Source: an uncultured Hungatella sp. (GTDB lineage: Bacteria > Bacillota > Clostridia > Lachnospirales > Lachnospiraceae). Taken from it: a stretch of DNA of 64,000 bases. Positions 46,285 through 55,695 of this stretch are shown here, piece after piece. The notes beneath the pieces were generated by a model. It saw only the letters and a program-made list of their open reading frames with translations. It was not told the DNA's origin and did no database searches. The position numbers were made by a program, and so were the translations under genes. The stretch covers positions 1 through 64,000 of the forward strand of contig CATLBR010000011.1 in the NCBI GenBank assembly GCA_949879795.1. Direction: 5' to 3'. Position 1 is the first letter of the stretch. Every line of letters starts with the position of its first letter.

Positions 46285-47190
46285 ATGATACCTCCCTGTC
46301 TCACTTCAACGGGAACCGTGGGGATCTGCTCCCCAAGCCACATAGCTGTTCCCGAGAACTATCAACGTATCCGGGATGTCCTCTGCCGCAAAGGATTTTC
46401 TGTGGTGGAAGGAGACAATCTGTACAAGGACACCGACGGCTACCTGGCCTCCCCCCAGGAGAGAGCCGACGATTTTAACCGGCTCATCGCCGACAGCCAT
46501 GTGGAGCTGGTGTTCTTCGGCGGAGGGGAAGGGAGCGTAGAAATCATTCCCTATATCGATTTTCACAACATCCGCCGTCACCCCAAATGTATCTTGAGCT
46601 ACAGCGACGGGACAACCATTCTGAACGTCATCTGGTCACGGACCGGCCTGGAGACTTACTACGGCCAGTCTCCCCACATGTTCCTGGACCTGCGCAGTTA
46701 TGACTATGACCAGTTTATCAGCCATCTGGTGAGCAGGGAAGCATGCGAACACGTCTCAGACAGTTCCTGGCAGGTGCAGACTTCGGGGACGGCAGAGGGG
46801 ATCCTGGTCGGGGGATATTCCCGCAACTTCGCCCTTCTCCTGGGAAGCCCGTCATTTTCCTGGTGCCCGGATGAAAAATACATTCTCTTTCTGGAAGACC
46901 ACGAGCGGTTCGGCGGTGTAGACTATGTCAGCGCCATGCTGTCCAACATAGAGCAGCAGCCCTTTTTCCGCCGCGTCACCGGTCTGCTCTTCGGCCGCTA
47001 TTCGGATAATCCCCACCCATTCCTCCTCCACCGCCTGGAACGGCTGGGGCAGGAGTGGAACATTCCCGTGGTCTACTGCGGTGACTTCGGGCACAACAGC
47101 GAACATGGGCGCGGAGGCGGACACGCCATCCTGCCTATCGGCCGCAGAGTCAGGCTGGAGACCGCAGGCTGCTGTCTCCGGTATCTGTAG
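46285..47190 (+). CDS. S66-family peptidase (LD-carboxypeptidase / MccF-like)
   Basis: A 301-residue cytoplasmic serine peptidase of family S66. It has the N-terminal fold start GTVGICSPSH, the nucleophile Ser in LSYSDGTTIL near 111-116, and later Glu and His candidates (FLEDHE; GDFGHNSEHG) for the Ser-Glu-His triad. S66 members either trim the D-Ala from peptidoglycan tetrapeptides during recycling (LdcA) or cleave peptidyl-nucleotide antibiotics (MccF). The sequence alone does not decide between them. AAAGGAG lies before the ATG and a terminator follows. Confidence 0.85.
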   Translation: MIPPCLTSTGTVGICSPSHIAVPENYQRIRDVLCRKGFSVVEGDNLYKDTDGYLASPQERADDFNRLIADSHVELVFFGGGEGSVEIIPYIDFHNIRRHPKCILSYSDGTTILNVIWSRTGLETYYGQSPHMFLDLRSYDYDQFISHLVSREACEHVSDSSWQVQTSGTAEGILVGGYSRNFALLLGSPSFSWCPDEKYILFLEDHERFGGVDYVSAMLSNIEQQPFFRRVTGLLFGRYSDNPHPFLLHRLERLGQEWNIPVVYCGDFGHNSEHGRGGGHAILPIGRRVRLETAGCCLRYL

Positions 47191-47226
47191 CATACAGAAT
47201 CAAGATTCAGGCAATATAGCCAAAAC

Positions 47227-47263
47227 ACCCCGCCCCTGCCGGCTGGCAGAGGCGGGGCTTTCT
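47227..47263 (+). terminator. Terminator of the S66 peptidase gene
   Basis: GC-rich stem ccccgcc (47228-47234) with ggcgggg (47251-47257), inner pairing cctgcc/ggcag, followed by CTTTCTTG. Confidence 0.75.
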
Positions 47264-47283
47264 TGTGTCAGATAATTTTCTTT

Positions 47284-49557
47284 CTACTGGATCCACTGAC
47301 CGTTGGCATCAACATTGTAGCCGTCAGGTGTGGTGGTGTTCACCAGAAGTGCTCCCTGAGTTCCGTCGGATACGTTGTTGAAATAGTACCAGACTCCGTC
47401 GATCTGCTGCCATCCGGTGAGCATGGCTCCCATGAGACCGTCGGATACAGGATTCAAGTAGTAGCGGTGTCCGTCGCTGTCTGTGAACCATCCCCTGCAG
47501 ATGTAGCCGTTGGCGTCAAAGCGATACCATCTTGCCACTCCATTGTAATCCACATACTGCCAGCTGTCCACTGCGTAGGAACCGTCTTTAAGGCGGAACC
47601 ACCAGCCGGTTTCATCCAACATCCACTGGCCGGACAGAGTTCCCGAACTCTTGCCGGTTGATGACGAACCGGAACTGCCGGAACCTCTTCTGTTTGGAGC
47701 AGCCGGCTTCTTGTCGTCGTCTTTGCTCAGTGCAAATACATATGTACTGAATCGATCAGTTAAAAATGATATTTTACCGTCTTTAATGGTTATCTTTACT
47801 TCAATGGCAGCGCCGCCGTGGATATTGTAAAGTTTCAGGTTTGCCTTCAGCTCTGCCAAAGCCATTTCTTTATATGTCTTGGGCACCGGTATGGTAATTA
47901 CCACCGGCATGTTCAGTTCTGACTGAGCGTTGCCGTCGAAGAACAGGCTGATATCAAAGGGAACAGGATTCTCAAATGCTCCGCCGACATGGTCTTTCCA
48001 GTCATCGTCTTTCGCAGCATCAACTTTCAGCTCAACCGTAGAACCTGCCGGAGCGTTGAAAGCGGCACCTGCTACGGATACGCTTCCGTCCAGTTCACCC
48101 TTCGCTCCTTCCGCGACTTGCGGAGCTTTTACCTCAATCCTCTGGCTCTCCTTGTAAGCCTTCTCCAGTTTCTCAAACTGTTCCGGCTCATCCAGCCACT
48201 GGTCCTCAAAAGCGGCTTTCTTCTCGTCGTCGAATTTCTCGGTATAAATATTCTTCAGCTGTTCGACTGCTTCTTTTTCTTCTCCCGGCTGGAATTCTGT
48301 CTTGTTAATGATGTTTGAAACAGTGTTCTCGTCCTCGGTGATCTCGCTTCCGTTCTCATCCTTTGGCAGCACCGTGCTGACAACAAACGGTTTTGTAGCC
48401 TCAACGTCATCTATAACCAGCAGGATCTCATCGCCATCTCCATTGACCTTATCGTTTTTATAAATGATGGTGCATACTCCGTCCGCGGAGATCTGAGTCT
48501 TGTCTGACAGGAACTTGCCCTGGATCTTGCTGCCGATCCACACATCATGGTCGTTGGTGAAGCTCTTCATGGCGTCGCTTGTACTTGCCTTATCTTCCGC
48601 GGGCTCTGTGAGCTGGAACTTCAGCGTCACTTCCCTGCCCACTTCCGTCTTCACGGTTGTCTCGCCTATGGGTTCGATCTTCTCAACCCTCTTGCGGGCC
48701 GCGTCGGAAGTAGTGGCTACTCCTGCTTCGTTGAACAAGAACCATTCACCGTCAATATAGAGGCTCTTATTTACTGCCCTTTCTCCTCTGTATTGGTAGT
48801 AATACACGTTTTTGCCGTCTACACTTTCGCGCCAGTCACGCATGATCATATGGCCGTCCTTGTCAAAGGCATACCACGCTCCCCTGATCTCCTCCTCATC
48901 GTCGCGAACCAGCCCTCTCTCCTTGCTCACATTCTTAAAATAATACCAGAATGCGTCTTTGTCGCCGTCTTTCGCCTTGTGTCCTTCCGCGTCTAAAAGC
49001 ACCCACTCCTTCGATGCCAGGCGGCCGTCCTGATAGGCATAAAAAATCTCGTCTGGACGTTCCGCAGAAATTCCGGTAATCAACTCATCGCTTCTCATAA
49101 TCCCCGATTCAGGCTCAAAGGAATACCAGCTGCCGTCAATCTCTTTGAGACCGTCCTTCACCACGCCGCCAGTAAGCCCGCCGTCCACCTCCTCGATATC
49201 CCCGAAACGATACCATGTACAATCACATCCGTCGGTATGTGTGCATTTATGGCCGTCTTTATCCAGGAACATCCACTTGTTAACGGCGAATTGGCCTCCA
49301 GGTGTAATATAGAATGTACTGCCGTCCACCTCAATCCGCTTATCCGTCTCCATGACTCCATTCTCATCGAATGAGTACCACTCTCCCTGGACTTGATGGA
49401 CTTTTCCGACTATCGGTTTGCCGTCGCTTTCTCTGTAAAAGTGCCAGCCATCGTCCTCCAATTCCCACTTCGCGAATGATGTCAGCACACCTGCATTCAA
49501 TGCCATAGATGCCGCCAGAACAATCGCGAGACGTTTTTTCCAAGTCTTTTGCCGCAT
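47284..49557 (-). CDS. Secreted cell-wall-binding-repeat surface protein
   Basis: A 757-residue exported protein. The signal peptide is about 1-29 (ending TSFA). Cell-wall/choline-binding-type repeats run from about 30 to 285, with units such as GEWYSFDENGVMETDKRI and GAWYAFDKDGHMIMRDWRES. A central part (about 295-620) has beta-sandwich-like and helical segments. A Ser/Gly linker (about 630-650) leads to more repeats up to the end (GWWFRLKDGSYAVDSWQYVD; WYRFDANGYICRGWF). The repeats should bind the protein non-covalently to wall polymers. Two ATTSDA/ASTSDA motifs followed by basic residues (281-290 and 324-333) echo a motif in the 2306-residue mannan-locus protein. No catalytic domain was recognised. 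Confidence 0.85.
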   Translation of the reverse strand: MRQKTWKKRLAIVLAASMALNAGVLTSFAKWELEDDGWHFYRESDGKPIVGKVHQVQGEWYSFDENGVMETDKRIEVDGSTFYITPGGQFAVNKWMFLDKDGHKCTHTDGCDCTWYRFGDIEEVDGGLTGGVVKDGLKEIDGSWYSFEPESGIMRSDELITGISAERPDEIFYAYQDGRLASKEWVLLDAEGHKAKDGDKDAFWYYFKNVSKERGLVRDDEEEIRGAWYAFDKDGHMIMRDWRESVDGKNVYYYQYRGERAVNKSLYIDGEWFLFNEAGVATTSDAARKRVEKIEPIGETTVKTEVGREVTLKFQLTEPAEDKASTSDAMKSFTNDHDVWIGSKIQGKFLSDKTQISADGVCTIIYKNDKVNGDGDEILLVIDDVEATKPFVVSTVLPKDENGSEITEDENTVSNIINKTEFQPGEEKEAVEQLKNIYTEKFDDEKKAAFEDQWLDEPEQFEKLEKAYKESQRIEVKAPQVAEGAKGELDGSVSVAGAAFNAPAGSTVELKVDAAKDDDWKDHVGGAFENPVPFDISLFFDGNAQSELNMPVVITIPVPKTYKEMALAELKANLKLYNIHGGAAIEVKITIKDGKISFLTDRFSTYVFALSKDDDKKPAAPNRRGSGSSGSSSTGKSSGTLSGQWMLDETGWWFRLKDGSYAVDSWQYVDYNGVARWYRFDANGYICRGWFTDSDGHRYYLNPVSDGLMGAMLTGWQQIDGVWYYFNNVSDGTQGALLVNTTTPDGYNVDANGQWIQ

Positions 49558-49626
49558 GTACCTGTTATCCTCCTTTATGCTTGATTTCTATAGTTTACCA
49601 TAAACGAGAAATAAATGAAAGTCTTT

Positions 49627-49704
49627 TTGGCAATATTGCTAAAATATTTTTCTTAAGTCTCTGAATTATTGCCAATAATATATAAATTGTCAATATTTGG
49701 CAAT
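49627..49704. promoter_or_regulatory. Three TTGGCAAT motifs upstream of the wall-binding protein gene
   Basis: TTGGCAAT at 49627-49634, its reverse complement ATTGCCAA at 49668-49675, and another copy at 49697-49704 (inside the end of the MocR gene). The first is part of ggcaatattgc, a near-palindrome. They flank a possible minus-strand promoter (TTGACA about 49694-49689 with AATAAT 17 bp downstream). Possible regulator sites. Confidence 0.4.
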
Positions 49705-51108
49705 CCATGCCTCACACAGCCTTCTCACTCCCTCCTCGATCTGCTCCTCGCTCAATTTGGCATATCCAAGCATCACTGTAGAAGGCCCGCTGTCCCGAAG
49801 CCCATGAATACAGTGGGAAGACAGCCCGTAGACCTTCACCCCCCTCTTCTCCGCCTCCTGAATCAGCCACTCCTCGCTCCGTCCCTTCTTGCTGGTGAGC
49901 AGTATGTGAAGCCCCGCATACTCTCCGCGGATCTCGAAATCCTCTTCCAGCCCTCGAAGCTGTCCCAGAAGGCAGTCGTGCTTGCCTTTGTAGATCGCCC
50001 TCATGCGGTTTAAGTGGCGCTCGTAGTACCCCTCCGTCAAAAACTGATAGAGAATATTCTGATCGATTCTGGACACGGTGCAGGCATAGAATCCAAGTTT
50101 CTTCTGATAAACCGACAGAAGGGGGTTGGGCAGCACCAGATATCCCATACGGATGGCAGGGGCAATGGACTTGGAAAATGTTCCCATATAGATCACCTTC
50201 CCCGTCTTGTCCAGACCCTGGAGAGCAGGGATCGGTCTTCCCCTGTACCGAAACTCACTGTCGTAGTCATCTTCAATCAGATACCGGTTCTTTTTCCTGC
50301 CTGCCCATTGGAGAAGTTCCTGCCGTCTGGTCACCGGCATGACGATTCCCGTAGGGTACTGATGGGAGGGCATCACGTATGCCACATCCGCACCTGTCGC
50401 CTCCAGAGCCTGCACCTCCATGCCGAAGCTGTCCATCTTCACAGGCGCCATCCTGCATCCCAGGCTCTCCAGCACCCGATACGCCTGTTTGTAGGTAGGG
50501 TTCTCCATGGCGATGGCCCTTCCATGTCCCAGTATCTGAGACAAGAGCATCAGCAGATATTCATTGCCCGCCCCCACGATAATCTGTTCCGCCTGGCAGC
50601 TGACCCCTCTGGCCGAGTGGAGGTAGCCTCTGATCGCCTCCCTGAGGGCCGGCTCGCCCTGGGGAGAGCCGGTGAGAAACATCTCCTTGTTGTCCTCCAC
50701 CAGCGTATTTCTGGTAACCTTTCTCCAAGTGTTATAGGGAAAATGGGTCAGATCAATCCCTCTGGGGGAAAAGTCAATCTCGGCCCCACCCTCAGATTTC
50801 TCCGATTCCTGAATAAAAGCCCCCTGAAGCTCTGTCTCCGCCTCCAACAGCTCTTCCATGCGGAGAACGAAATATCCCCTGTTGGGCAGCGCTTCTATAT
50901 ATCCTTCCGCCATCAGCTGGTCATAGGCCATCTGGGTGGTGGACCTGCTCACTTTCAGGTTCTCCGCCAGGGTTCTGGTGGAGGGGAGGCGAACCCCCTC
51001 CCTCAGGCTTCCCTGCCGAATCTCCCCTTTAATATACTGATAAATCTGTTCATACATGGGTTTTGCCCCATGGGCATTTAAAGGAATCATCAATTCTACA
51101 AGTTTCAA
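49690..51108 (-). CDS. MocR-family regulator (GntR winged helix fused to PLP aminotransferase-like domain)
   Basis: A 472-residue regulator. The GntR DNA-binding domain covers about 10-80 (YEQIYQYIKGEIRQGSLREG, LPSTRTLAENLKVSRSTTQM). The aminotransferase fold covers about 120-470, with the PLP Lys in YMGTFSKSIAPAIRMGYL and DDYDSEFRYRG upstream of it. MocR proteins use PLP or amino-acid derivatives as effectors (PdxR, GabR). A TTG start at 51108 is proposed: GAGGAGG lies five bases upstream, while the ATG at 51090 has none and longer versions add an unrelated N-terminus. Neighbours give no clear target. Confidence 0.87.
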   Translation of the reverse strand: MKLVELMIPLNAHGAKPMYEQIYQYIKGEIRQGSLREGVRLPSTRTLAENLKVSRSTTQMAYDQLMAEGYIEALPNRGYFVLRMEELLEAETELQGAFIQESEKSEGGAEIDFSPRGIDLTHFPYNTWRKVTRNTLVEDNKEMFLTGSPQGEPALREAIRGYLHSARGVSCQAEQIIVGAGNEYLLMLLSQILGHGRAIAMENPTYKQAYRVLESLGCRMAPVKMDSFGMEVQALEATGADVAYVMPSHQYPTGIVMPVTRRQELLQWAGRKKNRYLIEDDYDSEFRYRGRPIPALQGLDKTGKVIYMGTFSKSIAPAIRMGYLVLPNPLLSVYQKKLGFYACTVSRIDQNILYQFLTEGYYERHLNRMRAIYKGKHDCLLGQLRGLEEDFEIRGEYAGLHILLTSKKGRSEEWLIQEAEKRGVKVYGLSSHCIHGLRDSGPSTVMLGYAKLSEEQIEEGVRRLCEAWIAKY

Positions 51109-51222
51109 AACAGCCTCCTCACAAAATCCGCCATCCCGGTCTCCTTCTGATTTTCCCTGCGCCCGGCAAGCAAAAAAGCTGACTGGTTTTTCATCCCACA
51201 TCAGCTTTTTAGTATCTGTCTG

Positions 51223-52899
51223 CTATTTGTTCAGTTTAAACGAGCTCTTGAGAGACACGATGCGGTTGAACACCAGCCGGTTAGGCCTGCTGTCCTTGCT
51301 GTCCACGCAGAAATATCCGTTTCTCATAAACTGGAAACTGTCATATGCCTTCACGTCCGCCAGGGCGGGTTCCACGTAACACTCCTTCAGCACAGTCAGC
51401 GAGTTGGGATTCAGGTTCAGGCTGCCGTCCTCGTTGAGCTTGCCTTTCTCCTCATCCACAATATTCTCATACAGGCGGCACTCCACCTGAACAGCCGTGT
51501 TGACGGCAACCCAGTGGATGGTTCCCTTCACCTTCCGCCCTGTAAAGCCTGAACCGCTTTTTGTCTCCGGATCGTAGGTGGCGTGAACCACGGTAATATT
51601 TCCGTCTTCATCTTTCTCACAGCCTGTACAGGTGACAAAATAGGCTCCCATAAGACGAACCTCATTGCCGGGGAACAGACGAAAATATTTCCTGGGAGGC
51701 TCCTCCATAAAGTCTTCCCTCTCGATATACAGCTCTCTGCCGAAGGGCACTTTCCGCTCTCCCAGCTCCTCATTTTCCAGATTGTTGGGGATGACCAGCT
51801 CCTCTGTCTGCCCCTCCGGATAATTGTCGATGACCAGCTTAACCGGATCCAGAATAGCCATCATGCGGGCTTTCTTCAGTTTCAGATCCTCACGGATACA
51901 GTACTCCAGCATGGCGTAATCCACGGAACTGTTGGCCTTGGCCACACCTACCAGCTCCACGAATTTCCTCAGTGATTCCGGCGTATACCCCCGTCTCCTG
52001 AGAGCGGCGATGGACACCAGCCGAGGGTCGTCCCAGCCGTCCACGATCCCGTCCTCAACCAGCTTCTTGATATATCTCTTTCCCGTAACCACGTTGGTCA
52101 GATACAGCTTGGCAAACTCGATCTGTCTCGGCGGATTCTCAAACTCACACTCTCTCACAACCCAATCGTAGAGAGGCCTGTGGTCCTCAAACTCCAGGGT
52201 ACAGATGGAGTGGGTGATGTGCTCTATGGCATCCTCTATGGGATGAGCGAAATCGTACATGGGATAGATGCACCATGTGTCGCCGGTGTTGTGATGGCTC
52301 ATGCGGGCCACCCGGTAGATCACCGGATCTCTCATATTGATATTGGGGGACGCCATATCGATCCTGGCTCTCAAGACCTTCTCCCCATCCTGGTATCTGC
52401 CCTCCTTCATCTCCTCAAACAGTCTGAGGTTCTCCTCAACACTTCTGTTCCGGTAAGGGCTTTCTTTCCCGGGAGTCTTAAAATCCCCTCTGTACTCCTT
52501 GATCTCCTCCGCGCTCAAGTCACACACAAATGCCTTTCCTTTTTTGATCAGCAAAACCGCGCACTCGTACATCTGCTGGAAATAGTTGGACGCGAAAAAC
52601 AGGCGATCTTCAAAATCAGCTCCCAGCCACCTCACATCCTCTATGATGGACTGGACGAACTCTTCCTTCTCCTTTGTAGGGTTGGTATCGTCAAACCGCA
52701 TATTAAACTTGCCGCCGTACTTCTGAGCCAGGCCATAATTCAGGAGAATCGACTTGGCGTGTCCGATGTGGAGATACCCGTTGGGCTCCGGCGGAAAACG
52801 GGTCTGCACATGGTCATAAACTCCCTCCGCCAGATCCCTGTCTATCTCCTGCTCTATAAAGTTTCTGGAATTCTCTGTGATCTCTCTGTTCTCTTCCAT
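51223..52899 (-). CDS. glnS: Glutaminyl-tRNA synthetase
   Basis: A 558-residue class Ib synthetase charging tRNA-Gln. It has [16 protein letters not shown] (35-50) with the HIGH motif, [14 protein letters not shown], an acceptor-binding domain, and the C-terminal beta-barrel anticodon domains. Of two adjacent ATG codons, the second (52899) has GGAGG six bases upstream. Many Firmicutes use GatCAB instead, so a direct GlnRS suggests an acquired gene, as in other gut Clostridia. A promoter is at 52938-52966. Confidence 0.96.
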   Translation of the reverse strand: MEENREITENSRNFIEQEIDRDLAEGVYDHVQTRFPPEPNGYLHIGHAKSILLNYGLAQKYGGKFNMRFDDTNPTKEKEEFVQSIIEDVRWLGADFEDRLFFASNYFQQMYECAVLLIKKGKAFVCDLSAEEIKEYRGDFKTPGKESPYRNRSVEENLRLFEEMKEGRYQDGEKVLRARIDMASPNINMRDPVIYRVARMSHHNTGDTWCIYPMYDFAHPIEDAIEHITHSICTLEFEDHRPLYDWVVRECEFENPPRQIEFAKLYLTNVVTGKRYIKKLVEDGIVDGWDDPRLVSIAALRRRGYTPESLRKFVELVGVAKANSSVDYAMLEYCIREDLKLKKARMMAILDPVKLVIDNYPEGQTEELVIPNNLENEELGERKVPFGRELYIEREDFMEEPPRKYFRLFPGNEVRLMGAYFVTCTGCEKDEDGNITVVHATYDPETKSGSGFTGRKVKGTIHWVAVNTAVQVECRLYENIVDEEKGKLNEDGSLNLNPNSLTVLKECYVEPALADVKAYDSFQFMRNGYFCVDSKDSRPNRLVFNRIVSLKSSFKLNK

Positions 52900-52937
52900 C
52901 ATATTCCTCCATCCCTAGTATTTCCTGATATCTGGCT

Positions 52938-52966
52938 ATCATACCACATTTTCCGGAATTAGGAAA
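52938..52966 (-). promoter_or_regulatory. Promoter of glnS
   Basis: Minus strand: TTTCCT (52966-52961), 17-bp spacer, extended -10 TGGTATGAT with TATGAT at 52943-52938, about 40 bases before the ATG. Confidence 0.55.
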
Positions 52967-52970
52967 GAGG

Positions 52971-54212
52971 TTACTGGGTCTCCCAGTGAAGAATCTTCCA
53001 TTTTCCGCCTTTTTTCCCTATGACAAACCGGATCTGTCCTTCTTCTGTATCCCCGTCCGCAGTCTGTCTCAGTATGGCGTCCAAGAGATAAATGTGATTC
53101 ACAGGACCGCTTTCGTAGTCCACGGTCATCCCATACTCCATCATCAGCATAGATACCCCCAGCTGCCAGGGAAGCCTCTCCCCGCCTGTCACCTCTATGG
53201 TGATCCGGGCCGTCTCCTCAAGCTCGTCTTCCAGTTCATCCCGGTCTACCCCCATGCTGGTAAAGAACTCTTCTGCCAGAACATCTTCCAGGGCGTCCAC
53301 GTCCCCGTTCTTAAATGCTTCCGTCATCTCCTCCAGCGGCTTTAGATACCGGGAGTCGTCCTCCCCCGTACAGGCCGATAAACCTGCAAAGCATTCATCG
53401 TCAAGACAGAGCAGCTGGACATCATAACTGTCATTTCCCGGATTGTCCCAATAGTACAGCGTATATTCCCCCACCCTATTTCCCGAGGCTCTGTCCTCTA
53501 TCTCTCTCTGGATCACGCTCCCGTCATAGTCCCCGTAATCCTCTGTCATCTGCTCCAGAATTTTTTCCAACTCATCCTGTCCAGCTGCATCCGGCTGCCA
53601 GAACACGGCTCCGATCTCGTCGGGGACTCCTATGGTTTCCCGCAGATCCTGATCCGAAAATTCCGTCCCCTGAATCACCACCGTTCCGTCCATTCCCCCA
53701 TATCTGACGGCCTCTCTCGCCTCAATGACAGAAAATCCCTCCCCCTCGGTGACGGTTTCCCTCTCAAAGGGCTCGGGGAGATCCGTGAACCTGGTTCCTA
53801 TATATACCAGATAGGAGTCCAAAACCTTGTTCCCGCTTCTCTTTTTGCTTTGGGATGAGCCCTCTGACTCCCGCTCATCCTCCTCTTCGCCGTCCTTGTT
53901 TCTGTCATCTTCTTCATGTTCGTCATCTTCTTCCTGATCCCGCTGCTCTTCTCTCCTGCTGCCGCGGTCTGACTCGGCGGTGCCTGCTCCGCTCCCTCCA
54001 TCCGTGAAACCGCGGAACAGAAAAAAGACACCTACAGCTATAAGAGCAAGGATAGCCAAAACCGCGGCCACCCAGACCGCAGCCGCAATACCCCTGTTTT
54101 TCTTCGGCTCCCGCCCGGAGTGACCCGGAACAACAGAGATCTGCCGAGCTCCGCAATGGCGGCAAAATTTGGACTGCTCCGGTATCTCTTTTCCACAAAA
54201 CTGACACTTCAT
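52971..54212 (-). CDS. Zinc-ribbon membrane protein with acidic linker
   Basis: A 413-residue single-pass protein of unknown function. An N-terminal zinc ribbon (Cys3, Cys6, Cys17, Cys20: CxxC-x10-CxxC) is cytoplasmic, followed by a membrane segment (about 42-66), a very acidic/basic low-complexity linker (about 70-130), and an outside domain (about 135-413) whose end resembles an NTF2-like fold (IRFVIGKKGGKWKILHWETQ). The layout recalls TcaA-type and other zinc-ribbon membrane proteins. The ATG at 54212 has AAGGGGGAG upstream and gives the CxxC N-terminus; longer versions reach into the tRNA terminator. Confidence 0.75.
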   Translation of the reverse strand: MKCQFCGKEIPEQSKFCRHCGARQISVVPGHSGREPKKNRGIAAAVWVAAVLAILALIAVGVFFLFRGFTDGGSGAGTAESDRGSRREEQRDQEEDDEHEEDDRNKDGEEEDERESEGSSQSKKRSGNKVLDSYLVYIGTRFTDLPEPFERETVTEGEGFSVIEAREAVRYGGMDGTVVIQGTEFSDQDLRETIGVPDEIGAVFWQPDAAGQDELEKILEQMTEDYGDYDGSVIQREIEDRASGNRVGEYTLYYWDNPGNDSYDVQLLCLDDECFAGLSACTGEDDSRYLKPLEEMTEAFKNGDVDALEDVLAEEFFTSMGVDRDELEDELEETARITIEVTGGERLPWQLGVSMLMMEYGMTVDYESGPVNHIYLLDAILRQTADGDTEEGQIRFVIGKKGGKWKILHWETQ

Positions 54213-54325
54213 CTTTCTCCCCCTTCCTTTCTGCTTCGTGTACAATCGAGCGGGGGCGGTTTTTCCCTCGCCCTGCAGGCACCCGCCAGCTTTGCTGACA
54301 ATCTTCCTTTGAGTGCCCGAGTACA

Positions 54326-54363
54326 TAAAAAAGACAGAAACCCCGATCTCTCAGGACTTCTGC
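54326..54363 (-). terminator. Terminator of tRNA-Thr
   Basis: Minus strand: CAGAAgtCC...GGggTTTCTG followed by TCTTTTTT. It lies about 15 bases downstream of the tRNA 3' end. Confidence 0.65.
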
Positions 54364-54375
54364 CGCTATCGAAAA

Positions 54376-54448
54376 AGCTGATGACGGGACTCGGACCCGT
54401 GACCTCCTCACTACCAATGAGGTGCGCTACCACCTGTGCCACATCAGC
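54376..54448 (-). tRNA. tRNA-Thr (anticodon GGT)
   Basis: Acceptor GCTGATG/CATCAGC, anticodon stem CCTCA/TGAGG around the loop TTGGTAG (anticodon GGT), T stem ACGGG/CCCGT. CCA is not encoded. Two departures from the standard are visible: the T loop reads TCCGAGT, so C replaces T55, and the D stem GCAC/GCGC contains an A-C mismatch (12-23). A good promoter (54486-54514) and terminator suggest it is still expressed. Confidence 0.85.
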
Positions 54449-54485
54449 CTCTCTCTGAACCTAAGACTATGCTTAAGCCTTAGAT

Positions 54486-54514
54486 ATAGTATCATGTCCA
54501 CCTGATTTTGTCAA
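54486..54514 (-). promoter_or_regulatory. Promoter of tRNA-Thr
   Basis: Minus strand: TTGACA (54514-54509), 17-bp spacer, TACTAT (54491-54486), about 40 bases before the tRNA. Confidence 0.7.
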
Positions 54515-54553
54515 TAAGAAATTTTATTTTTATAAAAAGAACTTCTGCCCGGA

Positions 54554-54580
54554 ACCAAAACCATTTTGACTCATAGTTTA
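54554..54580 (+). promoter_or_regulatory. Sigma-K-like promoter of the DUF4397 gene
   Basis: ACC (54554-54556), 15-bp spacer, CATAGTTTA (54572-54580), fitting the late mother-cell pattern AC...CATAnnnTA. If real, the DUF4397 protein would be made during spore coat formation. Assigned by eye from a loose consensus. Confidence 0.35.
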
Positions 54581-54608
54581 AAGTAAAACATCAATGAGGC
54601 TTTTCTCT

Positions 54609-55643
54609 ATGGCTGATAATAACACCGGCAACTCCAGCGCCCATTTATCCCCAGAAGACTATGAGGAGACCACAACTGTCTCCCAGGAAAGCGCAGCTCC
54701 TTCATATTCCTATTCAGATACGCCCCGGACAGCCGACGCTCCGTCCGCCCATTCGGGAAACGACTACGGGCTGACTCTGCCCATCGCTCCCGAAGGCGGC
54801 ATACCTGCGTATACCGGCAACACCATGGGAGGCTCCGGCTCAGACAACGATTACGGGCTGGTGCACCCTATAGCCCCTGGAGGCGGAATACCTGCATATC
54901 CCGGCAACACCGTCTGGCATCCTCCGGTTATCACTTTTCCGGTATTCCCCTCATGTCCCGGGTGCTCTCCCTGTACCGACTGCGGTTTTTCTCAGAACAA
55001 TGCTCAGGTGCGCTTCCTCAACGCTTCAACCAACACATTTCCTGTCAGTGTGAGCATTGATAATACAATCTATGCCGCAAACACCAGATTTGGCACTATC
55101 TCCGACTACAGTCAGCTTGCCGACGGATTCCACACCGTGACCGTCCGGCGGGCTTCCGGACTTCGGACCGTTCTTCTCCAGCAGACCTTCCCCTTCACCG
55201 GCGGTCAGAAATACACTCTGGTCCTGGTGGACACTGCTGCCGGAGGACTGGCCATGAGCCAGGTGGCAGATGTAGGATGCAACAATATGAACTACAACAC
55301 AGGGTGCTACCGGGCCGCCAACATGTCGTACAGCGGCTCCAGCTATGATGTGATGCTGTACAACGGCGACACTGTATTCCGCAATATAGGCTTCCGGGAG
55401 GTGACTGCCTACAAACAGGCGATGGCCGGCTCCTACCAGTTCTATATCACCAATACCAGCACGTTTTCCGTCATCCGCGAACTCCCGATGATCGTCATCG
55501 GAGCAGTCTCCGCGGGGAATTTCACCAGTGAACCTCTGGTGTCCTTCCAGCTGGATATCTCCGCAGGCGCGCGTTACACCTCCTATCTTATCGGCAACAA
55601 CTGGTCCGACGCCGGTTTCCGGGTACTGACAGTTATGGACTAG
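54609..55643 (+). CDS. DUF4397-domain protein with N-terminal repeats
   Basis: A 344-residue protein of unknown function. The N-terminal third is Ser/Thr/Pro/Gly-rich and disordered, with two imperfect copies of NDYGLTLPIAPEGGIPAYTG about 32 residues apart. A Cys cluster (CPGCSPCTDCG) follows, then a DUF4397 beta-sandwich region (about 130-340), starting AQVRFLNAS and covering two related halves. DUF4397 proteins are usually exported, but no signal peptide is visible here. Together with a sigma-K-like promoter this would suit a spore surface protein; that is inference. The ATG at 54609 has GAGG about nine bases upstream; an ATG at 54594 has none. Confidence 0.7.
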   Translation: MADNNTGNSSAHLSPEDYEETTTVSQESAAPSYSYSDTPRTADAPSAHSGNDYGLTLPIAPEGGIPAYTGNTMGGSGSDNDYGLVHPIAPGGGIPAYPGNTVWHPPVITFPVFPSCPGCSPCTDCGFSQNNAQVRFLNASTNTFPVSVSIDNTIYAANTRFGTISDYSQLADGFHTVTVRRASGLRTVLLQQTFPFTGGQKYTLVLVDTAAGGLAMSQVADVGCNNMNYNTGCYRAANMSYSGSSYDVMLYNGDTVFRNIGFREVTAYKQAMAGSYQFYITNTSTFSVIRELPMIVIGAVSAGNFTSEPLVSFQLDISAGARYTSYLIGNNWSDAGFRVLTVMD

Positions 55644-55648
55644 AAGCC

Positions 55649-55690
55649 GCAAAAAGTCCCGGACGGCATTCTCATCCTTATCCGGGACTT
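55649..55690 (-). terminator. Terminator of the pilus-like operon, probably bidirectional
   Basis: A perfect 10-bp stem AAGTCCCGGA (55654-55663) / TCCGGGACTT (55681-55690). On the minus strand it is followed by TTTTTGCGG. It lies between the convergent DUF4397 and pilT genes. Confidence 0.8.
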
Positions 55691-55695
55691 GTGAA

